Assembly: GCA_018268895.1 (NCBI GenBank)
Contig: JAFDVP010000001.1
Coordinates: forward strand, 1,612,001 to 1,676,000
Source: Acidobacteriota bacterium
Lineage (GTDB): Bacteria > Acidobacteriota > Terriglobia > Terriglobales > Acidobacteriaceae
Length of the DNA: 64,000 nucleotides
Direction: 5' to 3'
Below, one piece after another: positions 18,526 to 26,503 of the stretch. Position numbers and translations under genes: made by a program. The notes under the pieces were generated by a model that ran no database searches, had not been told where the DNA came from, and worked only from the letters and a program-made list of their open reading frames with translations. Position 1 is the first letter of the stretch, and the number at the start of each line of letters is the position of its first letter.

Positions 18526-19357
18526 GGACCTGATGTTTGGGTCTATCGTTGGCGTCAATCAGGAATACGCAAGAAGCGGATTCTTGGAACGGTCAAAGAA
18601 CTGACAAAGACACAGGCACAAAAGAAGGCAGTGCCCTGCGTGGAAGTCTCGCAGGTCACCCCAGAACCAACCAAACTTACCATTTCCGAACTTGTGCAGC
18701 ACTACAAGGAACGCGAACCTGGTGAGGGCTCTGGCAAAGCCGCAAAACCACGCAAAGGCTTATCTGTATATCTTCACCAACTACATTCTTCCCAACTGGG
18801 GCAGTCTCCTACTCGGCCAGGTGAAGGCAATCGCTGTGGAAGATTGGCTGAAGTCTCTCCCACTAGCCAACGGATCGAAAGCCAAAGTCAGAGAAGTGTT
18901 CAGTGCAGCATTCCGACACGGTATGCGTCATGAATGCACCCTACCAATCTCATTGCCAATGTACGGCAAGCAAGGAGACAGGCCGTAGAGCCTGAGATTC
19001 TTGAACCTTCTGAGATAGCTGCCATCCTCAACAGAACCCGGCCACTGGGTGTTCGCTTCCGAGTTTCACTTCGGTAAGCAACCACTATGGCCCGGTACCC
19101 TCTGGCGTCGTAACGTTGGTCCTGCCATCAAAGCGGCAGAGATCGATAAGCCAAAGCTAGGGTGGCACACGTTGCGAAGAAGTTACGCTTCCCTGCTTCT
19201 CTCAAGCGGAGCAAGTCTGAGAGTCAGCATGGAGTTGATGCGTCACTCCACACCGGATATGACGCTGGCAACATACGCACAAACAGTTGGAGATGAAAAG
19301 CGAGAGGCAGGAGAGAAGGTGGCCTCTCTCGTACTGAAAGAGGAGAATGCAGCGTAA
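18526..19357 (+). pseudogene. Tyrosine integrase of element 1, frameshifted and internally deleted
   Basis: Parallel to the intact integrase at 36975. The first part (GPDVWVYRWRQ, RILGTVKELTKTQAQ, LVQHYKEREPGE) is in one frame up to about 18760. The next part (AYLYIFTNYILPNWGSLLLG, KAKVREVFSAAFRHGM) is in a second frame to about 18950. RRQAVEPEILEPSEIAAIL is in a third. About 80 codons are then missing: the sequence jumps from IAAIL (about 19030) to PGHWVFASE. The lost part includes the Arg box (GMRRGE in the intact copy). The HTLRRSYAS and MRHSTPDMTLATYA boxes (His, Arg, Tyr) remain in the last frame to 19357. It is certainly inactive. Confidence 0.9.
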
Positions 19358-19412
19358 TGGACCCAGATTGGGCCCACGCTGTTTTTTTCCTTCTTATTGG
19401 ACCCAAATTTTA
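19355..19412. repeat. Element 1 right arm-type repeats
   Basis: Blocks at 19355-19380 (ATGGACCCAGATTGGGCCCA) and 19393-19412 (CTTATTGGACCCAAATTTTA) share TTGGACCC with the left end of the same element (5195-5220). Together they frame element 1 as expected for integrase arm sites. Confidence 0.6.
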
Positions 19413-19423
19413 CTTTTATGTAG

Positions 19424-19478
19424 TTGATTTATTTGGTGGAGCTGATCAGGATCGAACTGACGACCTCCTCGTTGCGAA
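19424..19478. repeat. Internal attachment core shared by elements 1 and 2 (copy 2)
   Basis: 55 bp identical to 38217-38271 and differing at one base from 5060-5114. Right of it AATGCT and, 16 bp from the core, ATTTTCAATAACTTA match the inside of copy 1 (5115-5120, 5130-5144), so the left ends of the two elements are homologous. It marks the junction of the tandem array. Confidence 0.9.
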
Positions 19479-19555
19479 AATGCTTAGTCATGTATTTTCA
19501 ATAACTTAAATAAGCACATGCGGGCACAAAATAGCGGAAAACAGCCCATGTAAAT

Positions 19556-19610
19556 CCTTATCGTGTCCACGTTGTGCCCAGATTGATTGTGCCCACGTTT
19601 TGCTTTTTAT
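19556..19610. repeat. Element 2 left arm-type repeats
   Basis: Three related units, TCGTGTCCACG, TTGTGCCCAG and TTGTGCCCACG, 78 bp from the attachment core. The first is contained in a 16-bp block exactly repeated at 38156-38171 at the other end of element 2. The rest of 19479-19802 has no gene. Confidence 0.6.
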
Positions 19611-19802
19611 CCACTTACTCCAACACGCTGAACCATGCCCATAACCCGGCGTGAACGGCATCGGCGTGTTGTTCGCCTTCTAGTCTCAGAGCTTCTCCGG
19701 CTTGCATCCTTCGCACGCTTCCTTCCATCCCATCGGCTGTCCATCCTCGTGCAGGAATTAGACTTCTGACATACCGGAAATTGTTTGAAACTGAGGCTAT
19801 CG

Positions 19803-22562
19803 ATGACGTTTGAGCTACCTGATTTCTTCACTCTCGTCAATGAGAGTGATGTCGAGCAAAAGCTGGTGTACCCATTATTGGTCGCCGATCCCCCCTTTGG
19901 GTTCGGCATTCCGGCGAATGAAATCCTTACGAAGCTGAACATCAAACGCTTGACGATAGGCAAGGGAAGCGACAAGAAATCGTACTTCCCGGATTACCTA
20001 TTGCTCATTGGAGGCATTCCGCTAGCCGTCATTGAGGCTAAGGCCCCCGGCGAGGATGTCGATAACGCCTTCCGTGAGGCACGATTGTATGCGGCTGAGG
20101 TGAATGCGATCTTCCGATCCGGCGCCAATCCGTTGATGAAGGTTCTCGCCACGAACGGCGAAAGATGGCTCGCGGGTTCTTGGGATCATGACAAGCCAGC
20201 CATAGACATGAGCTTTGCTGAGCTATCGCCGTCTTCGGTGAAGATGGGTCAGTTGCACGAGTTGCTTGACAATACCTCTCTGTCACGCGATTACGCAAAG
20301 GTCAGTGCTGCGGTAAAGCCAAGCCACATGTACAAGCCGCGAAGGATGATCGGTGGCCTGGCGATACAAGAGGAAGAGATTGGGCACAATACCTTCGGCG
20401 CTACGATCTCCGCAGAGTTCGCGAACATCTTCAACCCTGCCTCTATCGAGGACCGCATACGTATAGCGAAGGAGGGATACATAGCATCACGACGCCGTCA
20501 ACGTTATGTGGACCCGATTGACAAGGTGATTCGAGCTTCGAGGCCGCCATCGGAGCAAGCCTCGAAGCCGTTTGAAGATACGTCGGACCCCAGAGAACTA
20601 TTGAAGGAGTTCAAAGAGGACAAACGCAAACAACTGGAGCATCAGGTGCTTTTGATTGTGGGCGGTGTTGGCGTCGGCAAGACCACCTTCATCGATCATT
20701 TGCAATACTCTGCTCTGCCTAAAGAAGTGATCGATTCGACCGTTTGGATCAGGGTGAACATGAACAACGCGCCCATCAGCGCCGATGAAATCTACAACTG
20801 GTTTCGCTTGCAGATCGTGCTCGGCTGTCGTGATGCCTATCCGAAAATTGACTTCGACGAACTAGACACGATCAAAGCTCTTTTCTCAGTAGAGGTTCAC
20901 AAGTTTGAAAAGGGCGTCGGCGCACTGCATAAGCATGATCAGAACCTCTATAACCTGAAGCTAGCGGACCGGCTCACAGAGCTTTTAGACGACCTGCACC
21001 AACAAGCGGTCGCATACACCCGGTATTGTGCAACCGAACGCGCGAAGTTACCGGTGATCGTAGTCGACAATTGTGACAAACGCACATTGGACCATCAGCT
21101 CCTCATGTTCGAAGTAGCCCAGTGGACTCAGCGCGAGTTCCGAGCACTCGTAATCCTGCCGTTGCGCGAAGAGACCTACGACAACTATCGCGACAAGCCA
21201 CCTTTAGACACTGCGCTGAAAGACCTTGTTTTTAGGATCGAGCCGCCATCGTTTCAGCACGTCTTGATTTCGCGTGTCCAGATGGCGCTGAACGATTTGA
21301 AGAAGAGAGGTTCGACCACGTTTCACTACGACCTGCCCAATGGCTTTCGTGTTGAATATCCCCAGAGCGATAAAGCGTACTATCTGACGACCATTGTTCA
21401 AGCGATCTTTGAACACGATCATCATCTGCGACGACTCATACTTGGACTCTCAGGGCGCAACATTCGTAGAGCGTTGGAGATGTTTTTAGAAATCTGCACG
21501 AGCGGGCACATCACTGAAGACGTGATCTTCCGTATCAGACAGGCGGAAGGAAAGCTCGCTCTGCCCTTACGCTTCGTAGAGCGTGTGCTTCTCAGGATGA
21601 ACAGACGCTTCTATGACAGCGACAAGTCGTACATCAAGAATCTACTTGCCGCAGACGCCAAGGACGCAAACCCTAGCCACTTCACGCGGCTCTTGATTCT
21701 TCGATGGCTCTTCAGTCGGTTCAATCAGCAGGACGCGGCAGGTCTCAAAGGCTACTTCTCCGTAAAGAGTCTTATCGATGAACTCGCGTTGTTTGGGATA
21801 GAGCCCTCGATACTGCGTCGTGAGGTAGGGTATCTGACGAGGGCGCATTGCATCACGACTGAAGATTTCAATGATGAAGTAACGTCTGACGAAGTGCTAA
21901 TACGCCTAGCGCCCGCAGGCTTCGTTCATCTTGATCTCATGTCGAGCGTGACGTACCTCGCCTCGGTCGCTGAAGACACGTACTTTTACGACGAGCAGTC
22001 AGCGCAGAAGGTCGCCGACAATATCCGAAACTTGCAGACACACTACGACTCCGACATCGCAGTTTCCAACGCTAGGGCTGTGACGGACTTTCTGCAAGGC
22101 GAGAGGGCAAAGGCTTTGACTGCTGTCGGCGCAGTGGTCGACTCTACAAGCTATGAGAAGCTATCTGATCTATCCATGTCCATCAACGGCATAAATGGAC
22201 TAGAACGCGCCCTTACCACGCGCCCGTGGACTGCTGCGGCTGTGCGCTATAAGCCTAAGGGTCAATTCGTCGGCAGAGTAGTAAACGCGAAAAACTTCGG
22301 TGTTTTTGTGGAGTTGGAGCCAGGTATATCAGGCCTGATACCTGCACAGCGTTTACCACTAGGGTTTATCAGGATGGAGCAATTCATCCCGAATGAACGT
22401 CTAATAGTGGAGATTCAAAGCCTCAATCCTATAAAAAGGCGAATTGATTTGAGCTACGTTGGAGAGGTTCCTGAAGAGCAGACAGTCGATGATGACCAGA
22501 TGGACCTCGCTTTGCCAATTGACGAGTCCGACGCGTTGTCGTCAGATGACGGCGGCGAATAG
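19803..22562 (+). CDS. PD-(D/E)XK nuclease - P-loop NTPase - S1 domain protein (defence candidate)
   Basis: 919 aa. Residues about 10-170 look like an HsdR-N/type-I-restriction nuclease domain: SDVEQKLVYPLL, then FPDY (Asp 64) and IEAK (Glu 78, Lys 80). Residues about 280-600 hold a P-loop NTPase: Walker A GGVGVGKTT at 287-295, Walker B LPVIVVDNCD at 416-425 and a sensor-like VILPLREETYD at 450-460, close to STAND or AAA types. A helical and winged-helix-like stretch follows. Residues about 817-885 are an S1 OB-fold (GRVVNAKNFGVFVELEPGIS, RIDLSYVG). The tail is acidic. No helicase motifs are seen, so it is not HsdR. The ATG has GAGG 7 nt upstream. It stands alone as first cargo of element 2. 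An anti-phage role is inferred. Confidence 0.8.
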   Translation: MTFELPDFFTLVNESDVEQKLVYPLLVADPPFGFGIPANEILTKLNIKRLTIGKGSDKKSYFPDYLLLIGGIPLAVIEAKAPGEDVDNAFREARLYAAEVNAIFRSGANPLMKVLATNGERWLAGSWDHDKPAIDMSFAELSPSSVKMGQLHELLDNTSLSRDYAKVSAAVKPSHMYKPRRMIGGLAIQEEEIGHNTFGATISAEFANIFNPASIEDRIRIAKEGYIASRRRQRYVDPIDKVIRASRPPSEQASKPFEDTSDPRELLKEFKEDKRKQLEHQVLLIVGGVGVGKTTFIDHLQYSALPKEVIDSTVWIRVNMNNAPISADEIYNWFRLQIVLGCRDAYPKIDFDELDTIKALFSVEVHKFEKGVGALHKHDQNLYNLKLADRLTELLDDLHQQAVAYTRYCATERAKLPVIVVDNCDKRTLDHQLLMFEVAQWTQREFRALVILPLREETYDNYRDKPPLDTALKDLVFRIEPPSFQHVLISRVQMALNDLKKRGSTTFHYDLPNGFRVEYPQSDKAYYLTTIVQAIFEHDHHLRRLILGLSGRNIRRALEMFLEICTSGHITEDVIFRIRQAEGKLALPLRFVERVLLRMNRRFYDSDKSYIKNLLAADAKDANPSHFTRLLILRWLFSRFNQQDAAGLKGYFSVKSLIDELALFGIEPSILRREVGYLTRAHCITTEDFNDEVTSDEVLIRLAPAGFVHLDLMSSVTYLASVAEDTYFYDEQSAQKVADNIRNLQTHYDSDIAVSNARAVTDFLQGERAKALTAVGAVVDSTSYEKLSDLSMSINGINGLERALTTRPWTAAAVRYKPKGQFVGRVVNAKNFGVFVELEPGISGLIPAQRLPLGFIRMEQFIPNERLIVEIQSLNPIKRRIDLSYVGEVPEEQTVDDDQMDLALPIDESDALSSDDGGE

Positions 22563-22631
22563 CATTGCATCCGCCGTCATCTGTCGGTTGCGCTCGATCT
22601 TTTGTGCAGGCCATGCGTATCGTGTACTGGT

Positions 22632-23099
22632 TTAGTCCAGCTTTATCTTGAGCTTGCTCGCCCAGGAGCGGTCCTCATCAGAGATAGCCATAGTCTCAGC
22701 GACCGCAGCAGATATTCGTTTTTCTTGTTCCGCTTCCCACCTCGCCTCATACTCCCGCGCTCGCTTCTCGCTTCGCTTATCTGCATCTCGCTCACGCTTC
22801 TCTCGCAGAGGGCGAATCTGCTCTAGTTTTTCCTCATGCGTAAGGTCGAAGCGAGCAGCAACACTTCCCTCTTTTATGGTTAGCCGCTCAACTTCATACA
22901 GCGATGAATTGCACCCGCCGAACAACTCACTAGCAGCTTGCATTGCTTCGTCTAACAGAGGTCGCAGTTCGCTCCGTCCATATCTCTCGACCATCTCTTT
23001 AGAATCGCTGGGAGCAGACTCCCCGATGGGCATGGACTGAATAAAATACACCACCGCATAATCTCCCCACTCCATTCTCTTCTGCTGACTCCTTCCCAT
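22632..23099 (-). CDS. Hypothetical protein with charged coiled-coil C-terminus
   Basis: 155 aa. The N-terminal half is globular (GDYAVVYFIQSM, LLDEAMQAASELFGG); residues about 90-145 are strongly charged and probably a coiled coil (KLEQIRPLREKRERDADKRS). A near-perfect SD (AAGGAGG) lies 5 nt before the ATG. It follows the 75-aa gene by 24 bp and is convergent with the nuclease-NTPase-S1 gene. No family recognised. Confidence 0.65.
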   Translation of the reverse strand: MGRSQQKRMEWGDYAVVYFIQSMPIGESAPSDSKEMVERYGRSELRPLLDEAMQAASELFGGCNSSLYEVERLTIKEGSVAARFDLTHEEKLEQIRPLREKRERDADKRSEKRAREYEARWEAEQEKRISAAVAETMAISDEDRSWASKLKIKLD

Positions 23100-23123
23100 A
23101 CTTCCCTCCTTGTGAAATCCGTT

Positions 23124-23351
23124 TTATAGATATTGCTTCAACTTCTTGAGCATTTCGCGGGCGTTTTTTTTCCCCTCTACGCTCTTTACCTCGTTTAGCT
23201 GCTCTCGCCAGTGCTCGTAAGCATCAGCGACCGCATCAAACTGCCCCAGATACGCTATGACCTTCTGGCGTACCTTACCCTCCTCCCTGAAGTTCTCAAC
23301 GAGGTAGTGATAGACAGTTCCCTTGATTAGCTTCTTTCTGATGAACGTCAT
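23124..23351 (-). CDS. Small protein resembling the N-terminus of IS1634-type transposases
   Basis: 75 aa: FIRKKLIKGTVYHYLVENFR, KVRQKVIAYLGQFD. This pattern is seen at the N-terminus of IS1634-like transposases and in small stand-alone proteins on mobile elements; no catalytic part follows. Two copies of a 16-bp repeat lie directly upstream of its start (23356-23401). It is the first gene of a two-gene operon with the 155-aa gene. Whether it is a remnant or a functional small DNA-binding protein cannot be decided. Confidence 0.6.
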   Translation of the reverse strand: MTFIRKKLIKGTVYHYLVENFREEGKVRQKVIAYLGQFDAVADAYEHWREQLNEVKSVEGKKNAREMLKKLKQYL

Positions 23352-23355
23352 CTTT

Positions 23356-23401
23356 GGTTAGGCACTACACGAAAACATTAGCACAGGTTAGGCACTACAC
23401 G
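23356..23401. repeat. Two 16-bp direct repeats upstream of the 75-aa gene
   Basis: GGTTAGGCACTACACG occurs at 23356-23371 and 23386-23401, a 30-bp period, starting 5 bp from the ATG of the minus-strand gene. The spacing of about three helical turns fits an operator. The 10-bp core GGTTAGGCAC also occurs, inverted, at 35647-35656 near the other end of the element. Confidence 0.65.
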
Positions 23402-23643
23402 GCAAATAATTCCGGGTCCTCTTTCTGTCCGCATTACGATAGAAATGCGTACATCATTGAAAACACTTGATTTATGGACGCCGACATGCTAATCTAGCTT
23501 TCAGTCGGGCAAGTATCAGCCTTTCCCTTGGAACCCCATCCTGCCCGACTCTTGAATGTTGCCCGAAGTAGAGGGGCGTATTCCGACGTACACAGTACGC
23601 CGACTAATTGCCGCATATATGCGGAGGGTGGAGTTCCAAACAT

Positions 23644-24052
23644 ATGACAATCGATTTGCATGGATATTACCCAGCGGACATCGTGGACTCAGATGTCCTC
23701 TCTAACATCATCCAGCAAGCTAGCTTGGGAAATGGGACAGTACGGACTCTGTCTGATTCATGGGCATGGACGGAACAGAGGGCTGTCTCCCGGCTTCGTC
23801 AACACCAATACCGGATACTTCGGCCTGGAAATACGCAGGGCACTTCGGCACGATAAGGAACTGCGTAAATGGATGATGCCTACAACCCTAGATTGCTCCG
23901 ACATGGGCTTGACCTGCATACGTCTCAAGCCCAACCACGCACCTTCAAGACAAGACTTTACCCAAGAACTTCGGGAAGTCCTCTCAAACGCGATTGTGAC
24001 TGTTGGAGATTCATACGTGCAACATGAGGGGGCTAGATTCCATGAGCGATAA
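23644..24052 (+). pseudogene. Smr-domain protein, frameshifted by a 4-bp duplication
   Basis: The first frame from ATG 23644 reads MTIDLHGYYPADIVDSDVL, the DLHG start of an Smr domain. At about 23722 the homology moves to the next frame: WEMGQYGLCLIHGHGRNRG (the HGxG motif), EIRRALRHDKELRKWM and LTCIRLKPN, ending at TAA 24050-24052. The join lies in CAAGCTAGCTTGG; removing one AGCT restores QQAWEMG in a single frame. Smr domains are RNA/DNA nucleases or ribosome-associated nucleases. Without a frameshift event the reading frame is broken. Confidence 0.75.
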
Positions 24053-24536
24053 GGTTCTGACAACTCAAGCCATCGATGAACTCAAAGCTATGTCTCCCGA
24101 AGAGCTGCTTGCCTTTATACAGTCACTAAAGGGCAGCCAGGCCGTATCCCTCCCTTCTCTGCTTCATCACGCAACGAATGACACAGTGTTTCATAATTAC
24201 TCATTACCCAAGCTAAACAGGCGAATACCACACACATACGTCAGATTGAGCAATAAAAAGCCCCCGCCGAAGCAGGGGCAGATGAAAGTGAGATGCAGGG
24301 GTGGTCAGCGTCGCTTCGCTGTTGCTAGCTCTCCACCAGCGTCAAGGATGTTCTTTACTCCTGCGTGTGAGACAGTGAAGCCGTCATCAGCAAGCGCAGC
24401 AGAGATCGCCCGTAGAGACTCACCCTTTATGTGTAATGCCTTCATGCGTCGGATAGCAGCTTGTTGGGCGTCATCCTTCACTAGCTCTCCATCATCACCA
24501 AGCGCCCAGCCGAAGGGTACTGTCCCACCCAGGTAG
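24042..24536 (+). CDS. Hypothetical protein, doubtful 3' part
   Basis: ATG 24042 overlaps the end of the Smr gene by 11 bp. The first 65-70 residues (MSDKVLTTQAIDELKAMSPEE, LLAFIQSLKG) look like real protein. Beyond about 24250 the frame runs through the terminator of the opposite-strand recombinase and then antisense to that gene, so the original stop was probably lost by a rearrangement. No family recognised. Confidence 0.35.
   Translation: MSDKVLTTQAIDELKAMSPEELLAFIQSLKGSQAVSLPSLLHHATNDTVFHNYSLPKLNRRIPHTYVRLSNKKPPPKQGQMKVRCRGGQRRFAVASSPPASRMFFTPACETVKPSSASAAEIARRDSPFMCNAFMRRIAACWASSFTSSPSSPSAQPKGTVPPR
24256..24281 (-). terminator. Terminator of the serine recombinase gene
   Basis: On the minus strand GCCCCTGC-TTCG-GCGGGGGC followed by TTTTT: an 8-bp GC-rich stem, a stable tetraloop and a T run, 24 bp after the stop of the recombinase gene. 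Confidence 0.85.
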
Positions 24537-24988
24537 CGGTTGCGTTTCTTCTGGTCTGCCTTCACATCGCGGATGCGTTCACGGATACGGTCACGCTCGG
24601 CCTCAGCAACAGCACTCAAGATTGTGAAGACGAGCTTGCTGATGCCGTTACCGGTCACATCACCACCCAAGTCGATCATGTGAAGTGAGACACCGGCATC
24701 CTTCAGCTTCGCGAGTACATCCAGCGCGTCCAGTGCCGACCGGAACATGCGGTCCAATTTCGGCGTGATAACCACGTCGCCGGGCTTCAGAATGCTGAGC
24801 AGCTTTGCTCCCTGGGGACGCGCTTGCATGAGCGTAGAGCCTGAGACACCACGTTCTACGAACATCTTGTCCACCTGCATTCCTTGCATCATGGCATAGC
24901 CTTCCAAACGGCGTTGCTGCGCCCCTAAGCTCTCTCCCTCTTCAGCCATCCGTACCGTCGAAACTCTGGTGTACCCATAGACCGCCAT
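24305..24988 (-). CDS. Serine recombinase / resolvase
   Basis: 227 aa. The N-terminal resolvase domain has YGYTRVSTVRMAEEGESLGAQ with the catalytic Ser in RVS, GDVVITPKLDRMFRSALDAL with the conserved Arg residues, and the long E helix (LSAVAEAERDRIRERIRD). The C-terminus (GTVPFGWAL, LRAISAALADDGF, VKNILDA) is a short helix-turn-helix of the Recombinase type. SD GGAGG lies 9 nt before the ATG. It could resolve dimers, invert a segment or act as a second mobility enzyme. A 10-bp inverted repeat just upstream (25011-25072) may be its binding site. Confidence 0.9.
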   Translation of the reverse strand: MAVYGYTRVSTVRMAEEGESLGAQQRRLEGYAMMQGMQVDKMFVERGVSGSTLMQARPQGAKLLSILKPGDVVITPKLDRMFRSALDALDVLAKLKDAGVSLHMIDLGGDVTGNGISKLVFTILSAVAEAERDRIRERIRDVKADQKKRNRYLGGTVPFGWALGDDGELVKDDAQQAAIRRMKALHIKGESLRAISAALADDGFTVSHAGVKNILDAGGELATAKRR

Positions 24989-25487
24989 CGCACAGTCCCT
25001 CCGTAAAGCTGTAAACCTGCATTGATAGTAGGGTGCCTTTTGGGAGTTGTCAAGCTGCTTTAGCAGGTTTACGAAAAATAGATAGGGACTGTCGAATTTA
25101 TTCCCGGTAAGCTGGCTGCCTCACGTCTTCTGAGCATCGTTTCGCCAGTGCGGGGGATGGTCATTACCGAGCGCTGAGACGGTGCGTCCTCGATTCGACG
25201 GGTCCCCTTCTAGGAGTCCCTAAGGAATCTCTTGTCTGGCACGTGGGCCGGGAGCGCCCCGTAACCCACTGGTCCACAACGCCGCACAGCGTGGCCTGAT
25301 CGAATCGAACCCAACCGTGTCAAAGGGGACCCAGGAGTCCCGTCTGAGTCCCAGGCTATACACGCTGCAATGGTGCCAGAAGACACTCTCGGTCCCGATA
25401 CGTGCCGGTTATGTGTACATAGCTAGGGCCACAAATATATGGGTTTTCGAGCCGTCTCGACCTCTAAGTAATGGGAGGTAAATAAGA
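24989..25487. other. Non-coding region upstream of the recombinase, with inverted repeats
   Basis: About 500 bp without a convincing gene. GTAAACCTGC (25011-25020) and GCAGGTTTAC (25063-25072) form a perfect 10-bp inverted repeat near the recombinase start, a possible recombinase or regulator site. Further on, GGGTCCCC (25200-25207) and its complement GGGGACCC (25325-25332) occur, each close to AGGAGTCCC (25212, 25333). This may be a recombination site, origin or structured RNA; it separates the divergent recombinase and phage-like blocks. Confidence 0.5.
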
Positions 25488-25781
25488 ATGCCAGCAAGAC
25501 TAAACCGAAGACGATACCGCGAGATCGTATCCGCACTGAAGGAGATCATCTCCGATAAGAAAACACCGCAGCAAAGACGGCTACGCGCCACTGAAACGTT
25601 GTTGGGGGTCTACGACCGCCACGACCGTCAGGAAGAGCGTAAGGCACAGCGACGGGCCACAGAGACAACGGACGCACCGACACCGACCAACACGCCGTCG
25701 GAGGCCCACGAGACTGCCGAAGAAGCCGCAGCGAGGTTCTTGGCAAGCATGAAGCAGAAGGGACCAACGCCAGCCAAATGA
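25488..25781 (+). CDS. Small basic hypothetical protein, first gene of the phage-like block
   Basis: 97 aa. The N-terminus is basic (PARLNRRRYREIVSALKEIISDKKT) and helical, the C-terminus is rich in Thr, Pro and Glu (ETTDAPTPTNTPSEAHETAEE). GGGAGG lies upstream of the ATG. It overlaps the next gene by 4 bp (ATGA). The size and position recall small terminase subunits or regulators, but no motif supports either name. Confidence 0.6.
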   Translation: MPARLNRRRYREIVSALKEIISDKKTPQQRRLRATETLLGVYDRHDRQEERKAQRRATETTDAPTPTNTPSEAHETAEEAAARFLASMKQKGPTPAK

Positions 25782-26293
25782 GTAATGAACAGATCGAAGG
25801 ACTGAGAGCGATCATCGCCAATACCAGCCTTACGGAGAAAGAACGTAGCAATGCTGCGGCGCACGCTGTACAACTTCAACTATCCGCAGTGGAGGCCCAG
25901 GGCGTTGCAGACGATGACGATGAGGTTGCAGAGCTAATGAGTCCTAAGGATGGCCTTTTTGGCACATGCTGGCCTTTCTACGTCGAGAGAATCACGGGCC
26001 GCCGAGCAGATCGCTTCACATTGCACGAGGCCAAAAAGATCGTGCTCCGTAGGAAGCTACTAAGAGTGCTGCTTACAATCGTCGTGGATGAATCCAACGA
26101 GGAGCTTGAGCGACTGGCCGCCTGCCAAGAGGTATTTGATACGCATTTGGACCCGCGCCATGCCTTCAAGATCAACGCCCACAACGCTCCACGATTACTG
26201 GCAGCGGTTCTACCGGCAACGGCGCTGAAGTGGATGGACAAGGGTAAGGTGCCAGTCGAGCGCCCACCGAAGACTCTGGCGGATGTCTGGTAA
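25778..26293 (+). CDS. Hypothetical phage-like protein
   Basis: 171 aa, soluble. The start is glutamine- and asparagine-containing helix (NEQIEGLRAIIANTSLTEKERSNAAAH), then an acidic linker (DDDDEVAEL), then a mixed region with FGTCWPFYVERITGRRADRF. Translationally coupled to the 97-aa gene by ATGA. A terminator-like hairpin follows at 26390. No family recognised. Confidence 0.6.
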   Translation: MSNEQIEGLRAIIANTSLTEKERSNAAAHAVQLQLSAVEAQGVADDDDEVAELMSPKDGLFGTCWPFYVERITGRRADRFTLHEAKKIVLRRKLLRVLLTIVVDESNEELERLAACQEVFDTHLDPRHAFKINAHNAPRLLAAVLPATALKWMDKGKVPVERPPKTLADVW

Positions 26294-26389
26294 CGAACTG
26301 TAGAGAGTTCGCTCATTCCTCGCAGAGAGGGCCTTGACACGCATGGGATACTGTAAGTGTAGAGAAACTTCTCTGCCGGTACAGTGACA

Positions 26390-26413
26390 GCCCACCTTCT
26401 TGGTGGGCATTTT
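26390..26413 (+). terminator. Rho-independent terminator
   Basis: GCCCACC-TTCTT-GGTGGGC followed by ATTTTGTTT: a 7-bp stem with a T-rich tail, 97 bp downstream of the 171-aa gene. Confidence 0.75.
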
Positions 26414-26503
26414 GTTTCACACAGTTTCCCGCACGTTGGACTTGTCCCGCGAGTAAACGGATAGGTGTAACTCTGCTACGCCCGCCCTCCCCCTCAAGCA
26501 TTA

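Larger units (their letters stand above)
5060..19478. mobile_element. Integrated element 1 (amino-sugar island) at tRNA-Ala
   Basis: Bounded by attachment cores 1 and 2. Just inside the right end lies a decayed tyrosine integrase (18526-19357). Element-specific arm repeats (TTGGACCC type) occur at 5195-5220 on the left and at 19355-19380 and 19393-19412 on the right. Cargo: two small genes, an IS110 remnant and a complete-looking amino-sugar transport and catabolism locus (7154-17858). GC appears lower than in the flanking chromosome. With a dead integrase it could only move with help, for example from the related integrase of element 2. Confidence 0.85.

Noticed and set aside
19803..22562. 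Type I restriction HsdR subunit
   Set aside because: The N-terminal nuclease resembles HsdR, but there are no helicase (DEAD, motif VI) signatures and no hsdM or hsdS nearby; the C-terminus is an S1 fold.
25280..25320. Degenerate tRNA on the minus strand (GGTTCGATTC-like T-arm)
   Set aside because: The stem does not pair and no anticodon or acceptor arm can be drawn around it.
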